Below are positions 34,437 through 42,612 of a DNA stretch of 64,000 nucleotides, one piece after another (the stretch's first letter is position 1; every line of letters starts with the position of its first letter). The DNA comes from Amycolatopsis balhimycina FH 1894 (GTDB lineage Bacteria > Actinomycetota > Actinomycetes > Mycobacteriales > Pseudonocardiaceae), in the NCBI RefSeq assembly GCF_000384295.1, contig NZ_KB913037.1, positions 6,883,533 through 6,947,532 on the forward strand. Reading direction: 5' to 3'. A model generated the notes under the pieces. That model made no database searches. It saw only the letters and a list, made by a program, of their open reading frames with translations, and had not been told where the DNA came from. The translations under genes were made by a program, and so were the position numbers.

Positions 34437-35129
34437 TCAGGCCGGTTTGCGTCCCCGGCTCCGCGTCAGCCACCACTCCGCCGCCAGGAGCGGGACGACC
34501 CAGCCGGTCCACGTCGTGATCCCGGCGATCGCCTGGCCCATCGCCAGTTCGCTGCCGCCGAAGGTGGTGTCCACCTGCGGGGCGAGGACGATCGCCCACA
34601 CCACGCCCCAGATCCGGTTGCTGATGATCGACATGCACAGCGCGAAGCTGCGGACCATCCAGCGGCGGTGATCGCCGAACCGGCGGGCCCGCGCCATCCG
34701 GTAGCCCTGCACGGTGCAGCCGAACCAGAGCGTCGCGAGCAGGACGTTCGACACGGCGCCGACCGGCCCGAACGGTGCCGTGAGCGCGATGGTGAACCCC
34801 GCGATCGACGCCGGGATCGCACCGGCGAACACGTAGACGCGCCCGGTGCGGCGGTGCAGTGCCGGGTGTTTCTGCCGCAGCCACGGCCAGATCTGCAGGG
34901 CGCAGGTGACCATCGCGATCGTCGCGAAGCCGATGTGCGTGACGAGGACGGGGTAGTACCAGCCGGTGGGGGCCGGGATCCGCGACCGCGCCGGGTCCAG
35001 CCCGAGGTAGGGCGGGAGCGAATACACCAGGAACACCGCGACGAGCAGCCCCAGCGGGAAGACCCACGGGCGTCGCCACCACGGTTTCGGGTGCCGGACC
35101 TGAGGTGCCGGCTGGTCGATGGTCGTCAC
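34437..35129 (-). CDS. DUF2306 membrane protein
   Basis: A 230-residue protein with about six membrane segments and the family core HIGFATIAMVTCALQIWPWLRQKHPALHRRTGRVYV near residue 80. GTG start. Function unknown. It faces a GntR-TetR fusion regulator across a 141-base region with two repeat pairs, so regulation by that protein is likely. Confidence 0.85.
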   Translation of the reverse strand: MTTIDQPAPQVRHPKPWWRRPWVFPLGLLVAVFLVYSLPPYLGLDPARSRIPAPTGWYYPVLVTHIGFATIAMVTCALQIWPWLRQKHPALHRRTGRVYVFAGAIPASIAGFTIALTAPFGPVGAVSNVLLATLWFGCTVQGYRMARARRFGDHRRWMVRSFALCMSIISNRIWGVVWAIVLAPQVDTTFGGSELAMGQAIAGITTWTGWVVPLLAAEWWLTRSRGRKPA

Positions 35130-35140
35130 GCTTCCCCCTC

Positions 35141-35170
35141 GTTCGTACGGTGTATTCGAACCGTATGAAC
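35141..35170. promoter_or_regulatory. inverted repeat operator, DUF2306/GntR-TetR promoter
   Basis: GTTCGTACGGT (35141-35151) and ACCGTATGAAC (35160-35170) pair at 10 of 11 positions with an 8-base spacer. It sits directly before the DUF2306 start. Confidence 0.6.
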
Positions 35171-35224
35171 GGTGTCGTCGAACGGCAATCCTTCCGCTGA
35201 GTAATGGGGGACTACCCTGAAACC

Positions 35225-35253
35225 GTTCTAGGTCTGCCTGCCAACTGTTCTAG
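35225..35253. promoter_or_regulatory. GTTCTAG direct repeat before the fusion regulator
   Basis: GTTCTAG at 35225-35231 and 35247-35253, 22 bases (two helical turns) apart, just upstream of the regulator's ribosome site. The second copy may overlap a -10 element. Confidence 0.5.
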
Positions 35254-35270
35254 TACGGATGGAGGGGTTC

Positions 35271-36158
35271 GTGGCCGAAGCGCCGTACCAGCGGATCGCC
35301 GCGGACCTGCGCCGCCGGATCGCCGCGGGGGAGCTGCGGCCGGGTGACCGCGTGCCGTCGACCCGCGCGCTGGTGCGCGAGTTCGGCGTCGCGATGGCGA
35401 CGGCGGCGAAAGCGCTGTCCGCGCTGGGCGAGCAGGGCTGGGTGCGCGCGGTGCCGGGCAGCGGCACGGTCGTCGCCGACCGGACGCCGGTCAAGCCGCC
35501 GCTCGGCCGGGAAGCCCTGGTGCGCGCGGCCATCGCGCTGGCCGACGCCGAAGGCATTGCCGCGCTGTCGATGCGACGGCTCGCCGCCGAGCTGGGCGTC
35601 GGGCCGATGGCGCTGTACCGGCACGTGCCGGACAAGGACGAGCTGCTCCGGCTGATGGCCGACGTGGCGCTCGGGGAGGCGGAGCTGCCGGAACCGGGCC
35701 CGGCGCAGTGGCGGCCGCGGCTCGAGCTGGCCGGCCGTGCGCAGTGGCTGGCCTACCGGCGCCACCCGTGGCTCGCGCCGATCCTGCTGAATTCGCTGGT
35801 CCGGCCGCCGGTACTGGCGGCCGGGCTGCGGCTGGTCGACTGGTCGCTGCGCGCGCTGGCCGGCACCGGGCTGAAGCGGCGGGTGAAGCTGCAGGTGGTG
35901 ATGACGCTCAACGGCTGGGTCGGCGGGCTGGCGGTGAGCAACGCGTTCGAGGTGCAGGCCGAACAGGACACCGGCATCACGGGTGATCAGCGGCTCGCGT
36001 CGGACATGGCCCTGCTCGCCGGCTACCTGGAATCGGGCCGGTTCCCGGTGCTCGCGGAGGTGCTGACCGGCCTCGAGGACGTCGACCTCGACGAGGCCTT
36101 CGAGTTCGGCCTGCGCCGCCAGCTCGACGGCATCGCCGTGCTGCTGGGCGAACACTAG
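35271..36158 (+). CDS. GntR-TetR fusion transcriptional regulator
   Basis: A 295-residue regulator with two DNA-binding domains in series. Residues 1-70 are a GntR winged helix (YQRIAADLRRRIAAGELRPGDRVPSTR). Residues 85-140 are a TetR helix-turn-helix (LSMRRLAAELGVGPMALYRHVPDKDEL), followed by a TetR C-terminal ligand domain (TetR_C_1 type). The GTG at 35271 has GGAGGGG upstream; an ATG four codons earlier overlaps that site. This architecture exists in other actinobacteria. Divergent from DUF2306, which it probably regulates. Confidence 0.85.
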   Translation: MAEAPYQRIAADLRRRIAAGELRPGDRVPSTRALVREFGVAMATAAKALSALGEQGWVRAVPGSGTVVADRTPVKPPLGREALVRAAIALADAEGIAALSMRRLAAELGVGPMALYRHVPDKDELLRLMADVALGEAELPEPGPAQWRPRLELAGRAQWLAYRRHPWLAPILLNSLVRPPVLAAGLRLVDWSLRALAGTGLKRRVKLQVVMTLNGWVGGLAVSNAFEVQAEQDTGITGDQRLASDMALLAGYLESGRFPVLAEVLTGLEDVDLDEAFEFGLRRQLDGIAVLLGEH

Positions 36159-36168
36159 ACTGGACGCG

Positions 36169-36687
36169 GTGCTGATCACCACGGAACGGCTCACGCTGCA
36201 CGCGTGGTCCGAAGACTTCTTCGACGGCCTGTTCGCGATTGCCCAGATCCCGGAGACGGTCCGGTACGTGGGCACGGGCGAGCCGTGGACCCGCGAGTAC
36301 ACGCGCGCCAAGCACGAGGCAACGCTCTCGCATTGGGCTGAGCACGGCTTCGGCTGGTTCGCGGTATCAACGGCACCGGGTTCCTTCGACGGCGTGGTGT
36401 CCCTGGTCCGCCGCAGCGCAACGGAGTCGGGCCTCGGCCTCCCGGCGGTGGAAATGGGCTGGTGGATAGCCCCGTCGGGCTGGGGCCACGGCTACGCGAC
36501 GGAAGCAACGGCGGCGGTGCGCGACAAAGCCTTCGAGGCCGGCTGGGCGGACCGGCTGCTGGCGGTGTACGAACCGGTGAACAAGGCGTCGGCACGAGTG
36601 GTGGAGAAGCTCGGCTTCACCCCGCACAGCAAGTTCACCTTGGACGGCCGGGTCGAGCAGCGGGCGGTCCTGGACCGCCCGAGCTGA
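36169..36687 (+). CDS. GNAT-family N-acetyltransferase (RimJ/RimL-like)
   Basis: A 172-residue acetyltransferase: N-terminal TERLTLHAWSEDF, then EMGWWIAPSGWGHGYATEATAAV near 95-115 as acetyl-CoA binding motif and VNKASARVVEKLGFTP at the end. GTG start 11 bases after the regulator gene stop, so possibly co-transcribed with it. Substrate unknown. Confidence 0.88.
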   Translation: MLITTERLTLHAWSEDFFDGLFAIAQIPETVRYVGTGEPWTREYTRAKHEATLSHWAEHGFGWFAVSTAPGSFDGVVSLVRRSATESGLGLPAVEMGWWIAPSGWGHGYATEATAAVRDKAFEAGWADRLLAVYEPVNKASARVVEKLGFTPHSKFTLDGRVEQRAVLDRPS

Positions 36688-36694
36688 ACCCGGC

Positions 36695-38125
36695 TCAGCC
36701 GGAGGCCGGAACCGGAACATCGCCGACCCATCGACGCACCGCCTCCGCCAGCCCCGCAGCACCCGAGCCCGGCGTGCCGGCCCAAGCGACATGCCCGTCC
36801 GGCCGCAGCAGCACCGCATCGACGTCCGAAGTGGACGGACTCGACGCGGCGACCACGTCGATCGCCGTCGACCACGACGCGAAGGTGCCCGTCAGGTCCA
36901 GCAGCACCGGCCGCCCGGAACGCAGCAGCGCGGCCAGGTGCGTTTCGGTCCCGGAAACCGTCAACGGCACGTCCGGCGCCAAGCGGCCCAGCCACGGGTG
37001 CCCGGCCGGCTCGTAGCAGGCGTCCAGTCCGGTGATGATCTCGGCGAGCGCGCGGTTGCCCGCCGGGTGCGCGGCGACGCGGCGCATCAAGTCGGCCCAC
37101 GGCTCCGCGCCGGCCTCTTCGAGCGCCACCTGCGCCCGCGTGTTCGCCAGGATCCGCTCGCCCGCCGCGTGCCGCTCCTCGTGGTAGGTGTCGAGGAGGC
37201 CCGCGGACGCCGTGCCGAGCACCGTCGCCGCGAGCTTCCAGCCCAGGTTGAACGCGTCGTCGAGGGCGACGTTCACGCCGATCGCCCCGGCCGGCGGGTG
37301 GATGTGCGCCGCGTCGCCCGCCAGCAGCACCCGGCCCGCGCGGTACCGCTCGGCCAGCCGCGCCGCGTCGCCGAACCGGCTCAGCCAGCGGGGTGCCCGC
37401 AGTTCGACGTGCCGGCCCAGCACGGCGTCCACCTGCGCCTGGAGCCGGTCCAGCGTGACCGGGGTGTCCTTGTCCGCGGGCGGGTCGTCCTCCCGGACGA
37501 CGATCCGGACGTACCCGGGCCGTGGGATGACGAACAAGCTCCGGCCGTCCTGCCCGGCGACTGGCCCGTAAGGCAGATCGCATTCGACGTCGCCGAGCAG
37601 TGCGAACCAACGCGCGTCGACGCCGGGGAAGCCGATGCCCGCCTGCTTGCGCACGGTGCTGCGCCCACCGTCGCACCCCGCGAGGTACCGGGACCGAAAA
37701 TGTCCATTGTGGACAACGGACGTGACGCCGTCGCCGTCCTGGGTGAACGACCGCAGTTCGTGCCCGCGCAGGATTTCGGCGCCGAGGTCGAGAGCCCGCG
37801 CCTCCAGGACCTCCTCCACGCGGGTCTGCGGGATGCCCAGGGAGAACGGGTGGTCCGTCGCCGCGTCCGCGAGCAGCAGCGGCCCGGGCAGGCCGGTGAC
37901 CGGCGCGTGGGGCACCCGGTGGCCCTCGGCGACCAGTCCGCCGGCCAGCCCCCGGCGGGCCAGCAGGTCCAGCGAGCGCGCGTTGAGGTTGAAGCCGCGG
38001 CAGTACGGCGGGCGCTCGGGGTGGCGTTCGACGATCGTGGTGCGGACCCCGGCCAGCGCGAGCTCCGCGGCGAGCAGCAGGCCGGCGGGGCCGGCGCCGG
38101 CGATGAGGACATCGGTTTCGGGCAC
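36695..38125 (-). CDS. FAD monooxygenase similar to rifampicin monooxygenase
   Basis: A 476-residue class A flavoprotein hydroxylase. GAGPAG (G10-G15) begins the FAD site, CDGGRSTVRK lies near 150, and GDAAHIHPPAGAIGVNVALDDAFNLGWKL near 275-305 is the second FAD motif. The final 100 residues form a thioredoxin-like lobe with AVLLRPDGHVAWAG. From memory the stretch WLSRFGDAARLAERYR and this tail are very close to Rox-type rifampicin monooxygenases, which inactivate rifamycins. Polyketide-tailoring or other aromatic substrates remain possible. A padR gene lies directly upstream. Confidence 0.8.
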   Translation of the reverse strand: MPETDVLIAGAGPAGLLLAAELALAGVRTTIVERHPERPPYCRGFNLNARSLDLLARRGLAGGLVAEGHRVPHAPVTGLPGPLLLADAATDHPFSLGIPQTRVEEVLEARALDLGAEILRGHELRSFTQDGDGVTSVVHNGHFRSRYLAGCDGGRSTVRKQAGIGFPGVDARWFALLGDVECDLPYGPVAGQDGRSLFVIPRPGYVRIVVREDDPPADKDTPVTLDRLQAQVDAVLGRHVELRAPRWLSRFGDAARLAERYRAGRVLLAGDAAHIHPPAGAIGVNVALDDAFNLGWKLAATVLGTASAGLLDTYHEERHAAGERILANTRAQVALEEAGAEPWADLMRRVAAHPAGNRALAEIITGLDACYEPAGHPWLGRLAPDVPLTVSGTETHLAALLRSGRPVLLDLTGTFASWSTAIDVVAASSPSTSDVDAVLLRPDGHVAWAGTPGSGAAGLAEAVRRWVGDVPVPASG

Positions 38126-38136
38126 GGGTCTTCCCC

Positions 38137-38709
38137 TCAGAAGTGTTCGGGCCAGGGCAGGGAGCCGGACCGGATTTCGGCGGCGGTGCGGCTGGCCCAG
38201 TCGAGTTCGGCCCGCCAGGCGTGCCGGACGAACTCGACCTCGATCATGAACAGCCGGGGCGCCCCCTTGCCGACGGTGTCGGCCAGCGCCGTGTCCGCGC
38301 CGTCGATGCGTTCGGCGAGGTGGCGCGCGCGTTCCTCCAGCGCGTCGGCGGCGCGTTCCGGGCCGAGCGCGCCGAGGTAGCTCACGGCCGCGACGAACTT
38401 CGGGTACTCCGCCACCGGCTCGCGGACCAGTTCGTCGAGCCAGGCGATGAACTCCTGGCGGCCGAGTTCGGTGTGCGCGTAGACGGTCCGCTCCGGCCGG
38501 TTGCCCTCCCGGACCGTTTCGACGGGCTCGATCCAGCGGTGCTTCGCCAGCGACTCCACCGTGTCGTAGAGCGAGCCCGGGTTGATCTTGAACGTCGAGT
38601 CCTTGTACCGCTCGCGCAGCGTGGACGCCATTTCGTACGGGTGCATCGGGCGTTCCAGCAACAGGCCGAGCAGGGCCAAGGCGAGGGTGTTGCGAATCTT
38701 GCGTGGCAC
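38137..38709 (-). CDS. PadR-family transcriptional regulator
   Basis: A 190-residue PadR protein: N-terminal winged helix with RPMHPYEMASTLRERYKDSTFKINPGSLYDTVESLAKHRWIE-type helices (about residues 20-60) and a C-terminal helical dimerisation domain. GTG start. It is 11 bases upstream of the monooxygenase gene and probably controls both through the palindrome at 38724-38739. Confidence 0.9.
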   Translation of the reverse strand: MPRKIRNTLALALLGLLLERPMHPYEMASTLRERYKDSTFKINPGSLYDTVESLAKHRWIEPVETVREGNRPERTVYAHTELGRQEFIAWLDELVREPVAEYPKFVAAVSYLGALGPERAADALEERARHLAERIDGADTALADTVGKGAPRLFMIEVEFVRHAWRAELDWASRTAAEIRSGSLPWPEHF

Positions 38710-38723
38710 TGGTCGCTCCCTAT

Positions 38724-38739
38724 TAGTCGGAACCGACTA
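38724..38739. promoter_or_regulatory. palindrome in padR promoter
   Basis: TAGTCGGAACCGACTA, seven-base perfect arms with a 2-base spacer, 15 bases before the padR start codon. Probable PadR autoregulatory operator. Confidence 0.7.
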
Positions 38740-38750
38740 TACGACGACCG

Positions 38751-39179
38751 TCAAGCCAGGTTGTCGACGCAGGTGCGCAGCAGGTCCGCCAGATAGCGCC
38801 GCTGGTCGGCCGACAGGTCGCCGAGCATCCGAGTTTCGACCTCGGTGACGAGGTCCTCGGCGGCCCGCAGCTTCGCTCGGCCCGGCGGCGTCAACGCCAC
38901 CGGCCGCGCGCGACCGGTGGCGGCCTGCTCGGCGACGGTGACCAGCCCGGCCGACCGCAGGCCGCCCAGGACGTCTCGCAGCGACTGCCGCGTGACGAAG
39001 GTGATCCGGGCCAGTTCGGCCGACGACGCACCAGGGTGGTCGTCGAGCGCCCGCAGCACGGCGTACTGCGACATCGACAACTCGACGGGGCGCAGCCGAT
39101 CGGTGCAGGCTTGGTTCAACGCCTGCTGGGCACGTTTGATCAAGTAGCCGGGCCGATCGCCGGTCGGGGGTTCACTCAT
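38751..39179 (-). CDS. MarR-family regulator, divergent from MFS gene
   Basis: A 142-residue MarR protein: LSMSQYAVLRALDDHPGASSAELARITFVTRQSLRDVLGGL-like helices between residues 34 and 75, followed by the wing AATGRARPVALTP. ATG at 39179. The open frame continues upstream but only opposite the MFS gene. A perfect palindrome at 39206-39221 lies in the shared promoter. Confidence 0.88.
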   Translation of the reverse strand: MSEPPTGDRPGYLIKRAQQALNQACTDRLRPVELSMSQYAVLRALDDHPGASSAELARITFVTRQSLRDVLGGLRSAGLVTVAEQAATGRARPVALTPPGRAKLRAAEDLVTEVETRMLGDLSADQRRYLADLLRTCVDNLA

Positions 39180-39205
39180 GACAGGAACCTTACACATGCT
39201 GCGGC

Positions 39206-39221
39206 TGTCAGGACCCTGACA
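39206..39221. promoter_or_regulatory. palindromic operator between marR and MFS gene
   Basis: TGTCAGGACCCTGACA with seven-base perfect arms, 27 bases before the marR start and 58 before the MFS start. Probable MarR binding site. Confidence 0.7.
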
Positions 39222-39278
39222 CGGCACCCGGACCTGGACAGTCATCGCGGGAGGGCGGAAGATCCGTAGGGTGGCCGG

Positions 39279-40433
39279 GTGACTGGGGAGCTGAAGCGGG
39301 CCCGCACGGGCGTTTCGGTCGTGTTCGCGGTGTGCGGCGCGGCGTTCGCGACCTGGCTGGCCCGGGTGCCTGCGGTGCAGGAGCAGCTCGGGCTGAGCAC
39401 GGGCGAACTGGCGACCGGCCTGTTCGGCCTCGCCGCCGGGTCGGTGCTGGCGCTGCTGGGCGCGGGGGCGCTGCTCGCCCGGATCGGCAGCCGCGCGGCC
39501 GTCGTGCTGGGCGCGGTCGTCTTGTGCGCCGGGCTGCCGGTGGTGGCGTTCGCGTGGGCGGCGCCGGTGTTCGTCGCTGCGCTCGTCGTGCTCGGGGTGG
39601 GCAACAGCCTGCTCGACGTCGCGATGAACGCGCACGCGGCCCGCGTCGAGGACGGCTACGGGCGCCCGATCTTCGCCGGCTTCCACGCCTTCTGGAACAT
39701 CGGCGGCCTCGCGGGTTCGGGCGTCGACGCGCTGATGGAGGCCACGGGAGTCCCGGTGTCCGTGCACTTCCCGGTCGCCGGCGCGGTCCTGCTCGCGCTC
39801 GCGCTGTGGGCGGCGCGGACCCGGTTCCTCACCGGCGCCGACCGCGGCCAGGGCGACGCGGCGTTCGCGTGGCCGAGCCGGGCGCTGGTGCCGCTGGGCG
39901 TGATCGCGTTCTGCGGGTTCGTCGCCGAAGGCGCGGTCAACAGCTGGAGCGCGGTGTACCTCGCCGACGTCACCGGCGCGGCGCCCGCGCTCGCCTCGCT
40001 CGGCTACTTCGCCTTCTCGGGGACGATGATCGCGGTCCGCCTGGTGGCCGACCGCGTCGTGGCGCGGACGGGCGCGGTGCGGTTCGTCCGCGTGGCGACC
40101 ATCGTCGCGGTGCTGGGATTCGCCGTGGTCCTCGCCGCGCCGTGGCCGCTCGCGGCGGTGTTCGGCTTCGCGGTGGTCGGGCTCGGCGTGGCCGGGATCG
40201 TGCCGATCGCGTGGAGCGTGGCGAGCCGGAAGCAGGCGGACGCACCGGGCCGGGCGGTCGCTGCCGTCGCGGCCTGCGGGTACTTGGGCTTCCTGGTCGA
40301 GCCGGTGCTGGTCGGGGCGCTCGCCACCCGCGTCGGCCTGCACTGGGCGCTGTCGTCGGCGGTCGTGGTCACTTTCGGGATTCTGTTTCTCGCGCCTTCG
40401 CTGCGGGTGCGGGAAGCCGCGTTCACGCGGTGA
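39279..40433 (+). CDS. MFS transporter (YbjJ-like)
   Basis: A 384-residue transporter with 12 predicted membrane segments. Motifs FATWLARVPAVQEQLGLSTGEL at the N-terminus and GNSLLDVAMNAHAARVE near 110 are typical of the YbjJ subgroup of the major facilitator superfamily. GTG start. Divergent from a MarR regulator, a common arrangement for efflux pumps controlled by their substrate. Confidence 0.88.
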   Translation: MTGELKRARTGVSVVFAVCGAAFATWLARVPAVQEQLGLSTGELATGLFGLAAGSVLALLGAGALLARIGSRAAVVLGAVVLCAGLPVVAFAWAAPVFVAALVVLGVGNSLLDVAMNAHAARVEDGYGRPIFAGFHAFWNIGGLAGSGVDALMEATGVPVSVHFPVAGAVLLALALWAARTRFLTGADRGQGDAAFAWPSRALVPLGVIAFCGFVAEGAVNSWSAVYLADVTGAAPALASLGYFAFSGTMIAVRLVADRVVARTGAVRFVRVATIVAVLGFAVVLAAPWPLAAVFGFAVVGLGVAGIVPIAWSVASRKQADAPGRAVAAVAACGYLGFLVEPVLVGALATRVGLHWALSSAVVVTFGILFLAPSLRVREAAFTR

Positions 40434-40455
40434 GGACCGGACTTCGCCCGAGCGG

Positions 40456-40596
40456 TCATTCCTCCCGTTCGCGCAGGAGCCGCCGGACGGCTTCGCGGTC
40501 GCCGTCGATTTCGACACGGCCGCCGGTGATCGCGGCGCCGAGGTCCGACGGCGTTTCCAGCAGGGCGTTCAACGTCGGCGGGTCGGTCCGGATCAC
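40456..40596 (-). pseudogene. 3' fragment of a regulator with SCP2-like C-terminal domain
   Basis: About 47 codons ending in a TGA at 40456-40458. The reading includes RTDPPTLNALLETPSDLG and GGRVEIDGDREAVRRLL, the usual end of actinobacterial HxlR/ArsR regulators that carry an SCP2-like domain. No start codon or DNA-binding part is present; the frame meets a plus-strand gene fragment near 40597. Confidence 0.6.
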
Positions 40597-40665
40597 GGGG
40601 ACCTGGTGGTCGCCCACTTCGCCAACCCGGAAGGCAACCTGATCGGTCTCGCCGGCCCGGCCTGA
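40597..40665 (+). pseudogene. 3' fragment of a VOC/glyoxalase family gene
   Basis: The last 22 codons of an apparent VOC protein, VVAHFANPEGNLIGLAGPA then TGA at 40663-40665. The D/N-P-E-G-N-x-I-G-L motif is the usual C-terminus of this family. Nothing of the upstream part remains. Confidence 0.6.
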
Positions 40666-40709
40666 GGCGGTCCGCCTCGGGGAGAACGCGTCCGTGCCAG
40701 ACTCCGTTC

Positions 40710-41615
40710 GTGACCTTCGCCGCGGACACCGCCGGTACCTGGACGCTCGGTGACCTGACGGTCAACCGCATCGGCTTCGGCGCGATGCGATTGCCGCAGC
40801 AGGGTCAGGCGTTCGCTCCCGGCGCCGTCCCACGCGACCGGGACCAGGCGATCGCCGTGCTGCGCCGCGCCGTCGAACTCGGCGTGAACCACATCGACAC
40901 GGCGGCGTTCTACTTCTCGTCGCTGCGTTCGGCCAACGAGCTGATCAACCGCGCGCTCGCGCACTACCCGGACGACCTGGTCATCGCCACCAAGGTGGGC
41001 CCGGCCCGCGACTCGTCCGGTGAATGGCTGCCCATGGCCACCCCGCGGCAACTGCGCGGGCAGGTCGAAGAGAACCTGCGTCAGCTCGGCCGCGACCACC
41101 TGGACCTGGTCAATCTCCGGGTCGGCGGGCTCGATTCGATCACCGAGCACTTCGCGGTGCTGGCCGGGCTGCGGCAAGCAGGCCTGATCCGGCACCTCGG
41201 CATCTCCAATGCGCGGCCCGAGCACCTCGCGCAAGCGCAGGCCGTAGCGCCGGTGGTGTGCGTGCAGAACGCGTACGGCCTGGGTTACCGGAGGAACCAG
41301 GACGCGCTCCTCGTCAGCTGCGGCGAGCAGGGTGTCGCGTTCGTGCCTTTCTTCGCGATCGCCGGCGCCGGGCGCGAGGCGGGCGCCGGTGGCGACGAGC
41401 CCGAGGAAGTCCTCGCCATCGCCCGGGCGCACGGCGCCGGCCCGGTGCGGGTCCGTCTCGCCTGGGCGCTGCACCGGGGACCGCACGTGCTCGTCATCCC
41501 CGGCACCGGAACCCCGGACCACCTCGAGGACAACATGGCCGCCGGGGCCCTCCGGCTCACGCCCGACGAGCTGGCCCGGCTCGACGTCGTCCACCGGGCG
41601 GCGCAGGAAAGGTGA
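40710..41615 (+). CDS. aldo/keto reductase family oxidoreductase
   Basis: A 301-residue TIM-barrel NADPH-dependent reductase: NRIGFGAMRLP, VNHIDTAAFYF (catalytic D and Y), VIATKVG (catalytic K), GISNARPEHL and IPGTGTPDHLEDN. The usual catalytic His position reads LVNLRVGG, a substitution I recall from the YdbC-like subgroup. GTG start. No operon partner; it follows the gene-fragment region. Confidence 0.88.
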   Translation: MTFAADTAGTWTLGDLTVNRIGFGAMRLPQQGQAFAPGAVPRDRDQAIAVLRRAVELGVNHIDTAAFYFSSLRSANELINRALAHYPDDLVIATKVGPARDSSGEWLPMATPRQLRGQVEENLRQLGRDHLDLVNLRVGGLDSITEHFAVLAGLRQAGLIRHLGISNARPEHLAQAQAVAPVVCVQNAYGLGYRRNQDALLVSCGEQGVAFVPFFAIAGAGREAGAGGDEPEEVLAIARAHGAGPVRVRLAWALHRGPHVLVIPGTGTPDHLEDNMAAGALRLTPDELARLDVVHRAAQER

Positions 41616-41716
41616 GCCGGGCTCAAGCAACTGGTGGAGTTGCGCCACGTCGAGCGGCGTCATTTCGGATCATCGGAGTCCGCTTCGGCCGAGGCCGGCA
41701 AGTGGAGGCCGACGGG

Positions 41717-42535
41717 TCACTTGAAGGCCGTGATGGTGCGTGCCGCCCATTCGGCGAAGGCGCGAGGCGGGCGGCCGAGGAGCCGCTCGACATCGGGGCT
41801 GACGCGCTGCTCGACGGCGGACGGTGTGCCGAGGGCGCCAAGGGTGGCCTCCACGACCGGCTCGGGCATGTATCCCAGCATCTGGTTCCGCGCTTCCGCG
41901 CGGCTCTGTTCAACGAAGCGCACCGGCTCGCCCAGTGCGTCCCCGATCGCAGCGGCCTGCTGCCGGGGTGAGATCGGTACCGGCCCGGTCAGCGTGTAGA
42001 TGTTGCCCCCGTGGCCTGGCTCGCGCAGCGCGATGGCGGCGACCTCGGCGATGTCGGCCGGGTCGATGGCCGGCAGTGCGACGTCACCGAACGGCGCCGC
42101 GACCATCCGTTGCGCGCGGACCATCTCCGCCCACACGAGCGCGTTGGAGCTGAAGTTGCCCGGCCGCAGCATCGTCCATTCCAGACCTGACTGTTTGACG
42201 GCGTCTTCCAGATTCGACGGGTGGCGCCCAGAGCCCACGCCTTGGGAGGACAGCAGAACGACTCGCCGGGTGCCGGCTGCCCGCACGACATCGACGACGT
42301 CATTGAGATTGCCGTTCGCCATGAAGTCGGGCGAGGTCAGCAGGAACAGCGCTTCGGCTCCGTGGAGGGCGGGCTTGAGGCTTTCCGGCTCGGTCAGGTC
42401 GGCCTGGTGAAACCGGACTTGCGCCGGTACGTCGATCCCCCTTCGGGAAACGACTGTCACTGGCTCGCCTGCCTCAATGAGGGCCTGCACGAGCGGTCGC
42501 CCGACATTCCCCGTAGCTCCCGTCACCACGATCAT
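41717..42535 (-). CDS. NmrA-like NAD(P)H-dependent oxidoreductase
   Basis: A 272-residue Rossmann-fold protein with VVTGATGNVGRPLVQAL at the N-terminus, ALFLLTSPDF near 70 and WTMLRPGNFSSN near 130. Close in style to QOR2/YtfG quinone reductases, which reduce quinones with NADPH. Divergent from an HxlR regulator with a conserved Cys, which is the usual pairing for quinone-sensing systems. ATG at 42535. Confidence 0.87.
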   Translation of the reverse strand: MIVVTGATGNVGRPLVQALIEAGEPVTVVSRRGIDVPAQVRFHQADLTEPESLKPALHGAEALFLLTSPDFMANGNLNDVVDVVRAAGTRRVVLLSSQGVGSGRHPSNLEDAVKQSGLEWTMLRPGNFSSNALVWAEMVRAQRMVAAPFGDVALPAIDPADIAEVAAIALREPGHGGNIYTLTGPVPISPRQQAAAIGDALGEPVRFVEQSRAEARNQMLGYMPEPVVEATLGALGTPSAVEQRVSPDVERLLGRPPRAFAEWAARTITAFK

Positions 42536-42595
42536 GTTCGGTCTCCTGTCTGGCTTTCTTCTGCGGACCCGGTCAAGCTACTGTCGAGGAGCTAG

Positions 42596-42605
42596 TAGGT
42601 ACCTA
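42596..42605. promoter_or_regulatory. palindrome in NmrA/HxlR promoter
   Basis: TAGGTACCTA, a perfect 10-base palindrome eight bases before the HxlR start and 61 from the divergent gene. Candidate HxlR operator. Confidence 0.55.
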
Positions 42606-42612
42606 TAGGAAA

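Noticed and set aside
41616..41716. Short frames between the aldo/keto reductase and the NmrA-like gene
   Set aside because: No ribosome site or recognisable sequence; it is a small gap between convergent genes.
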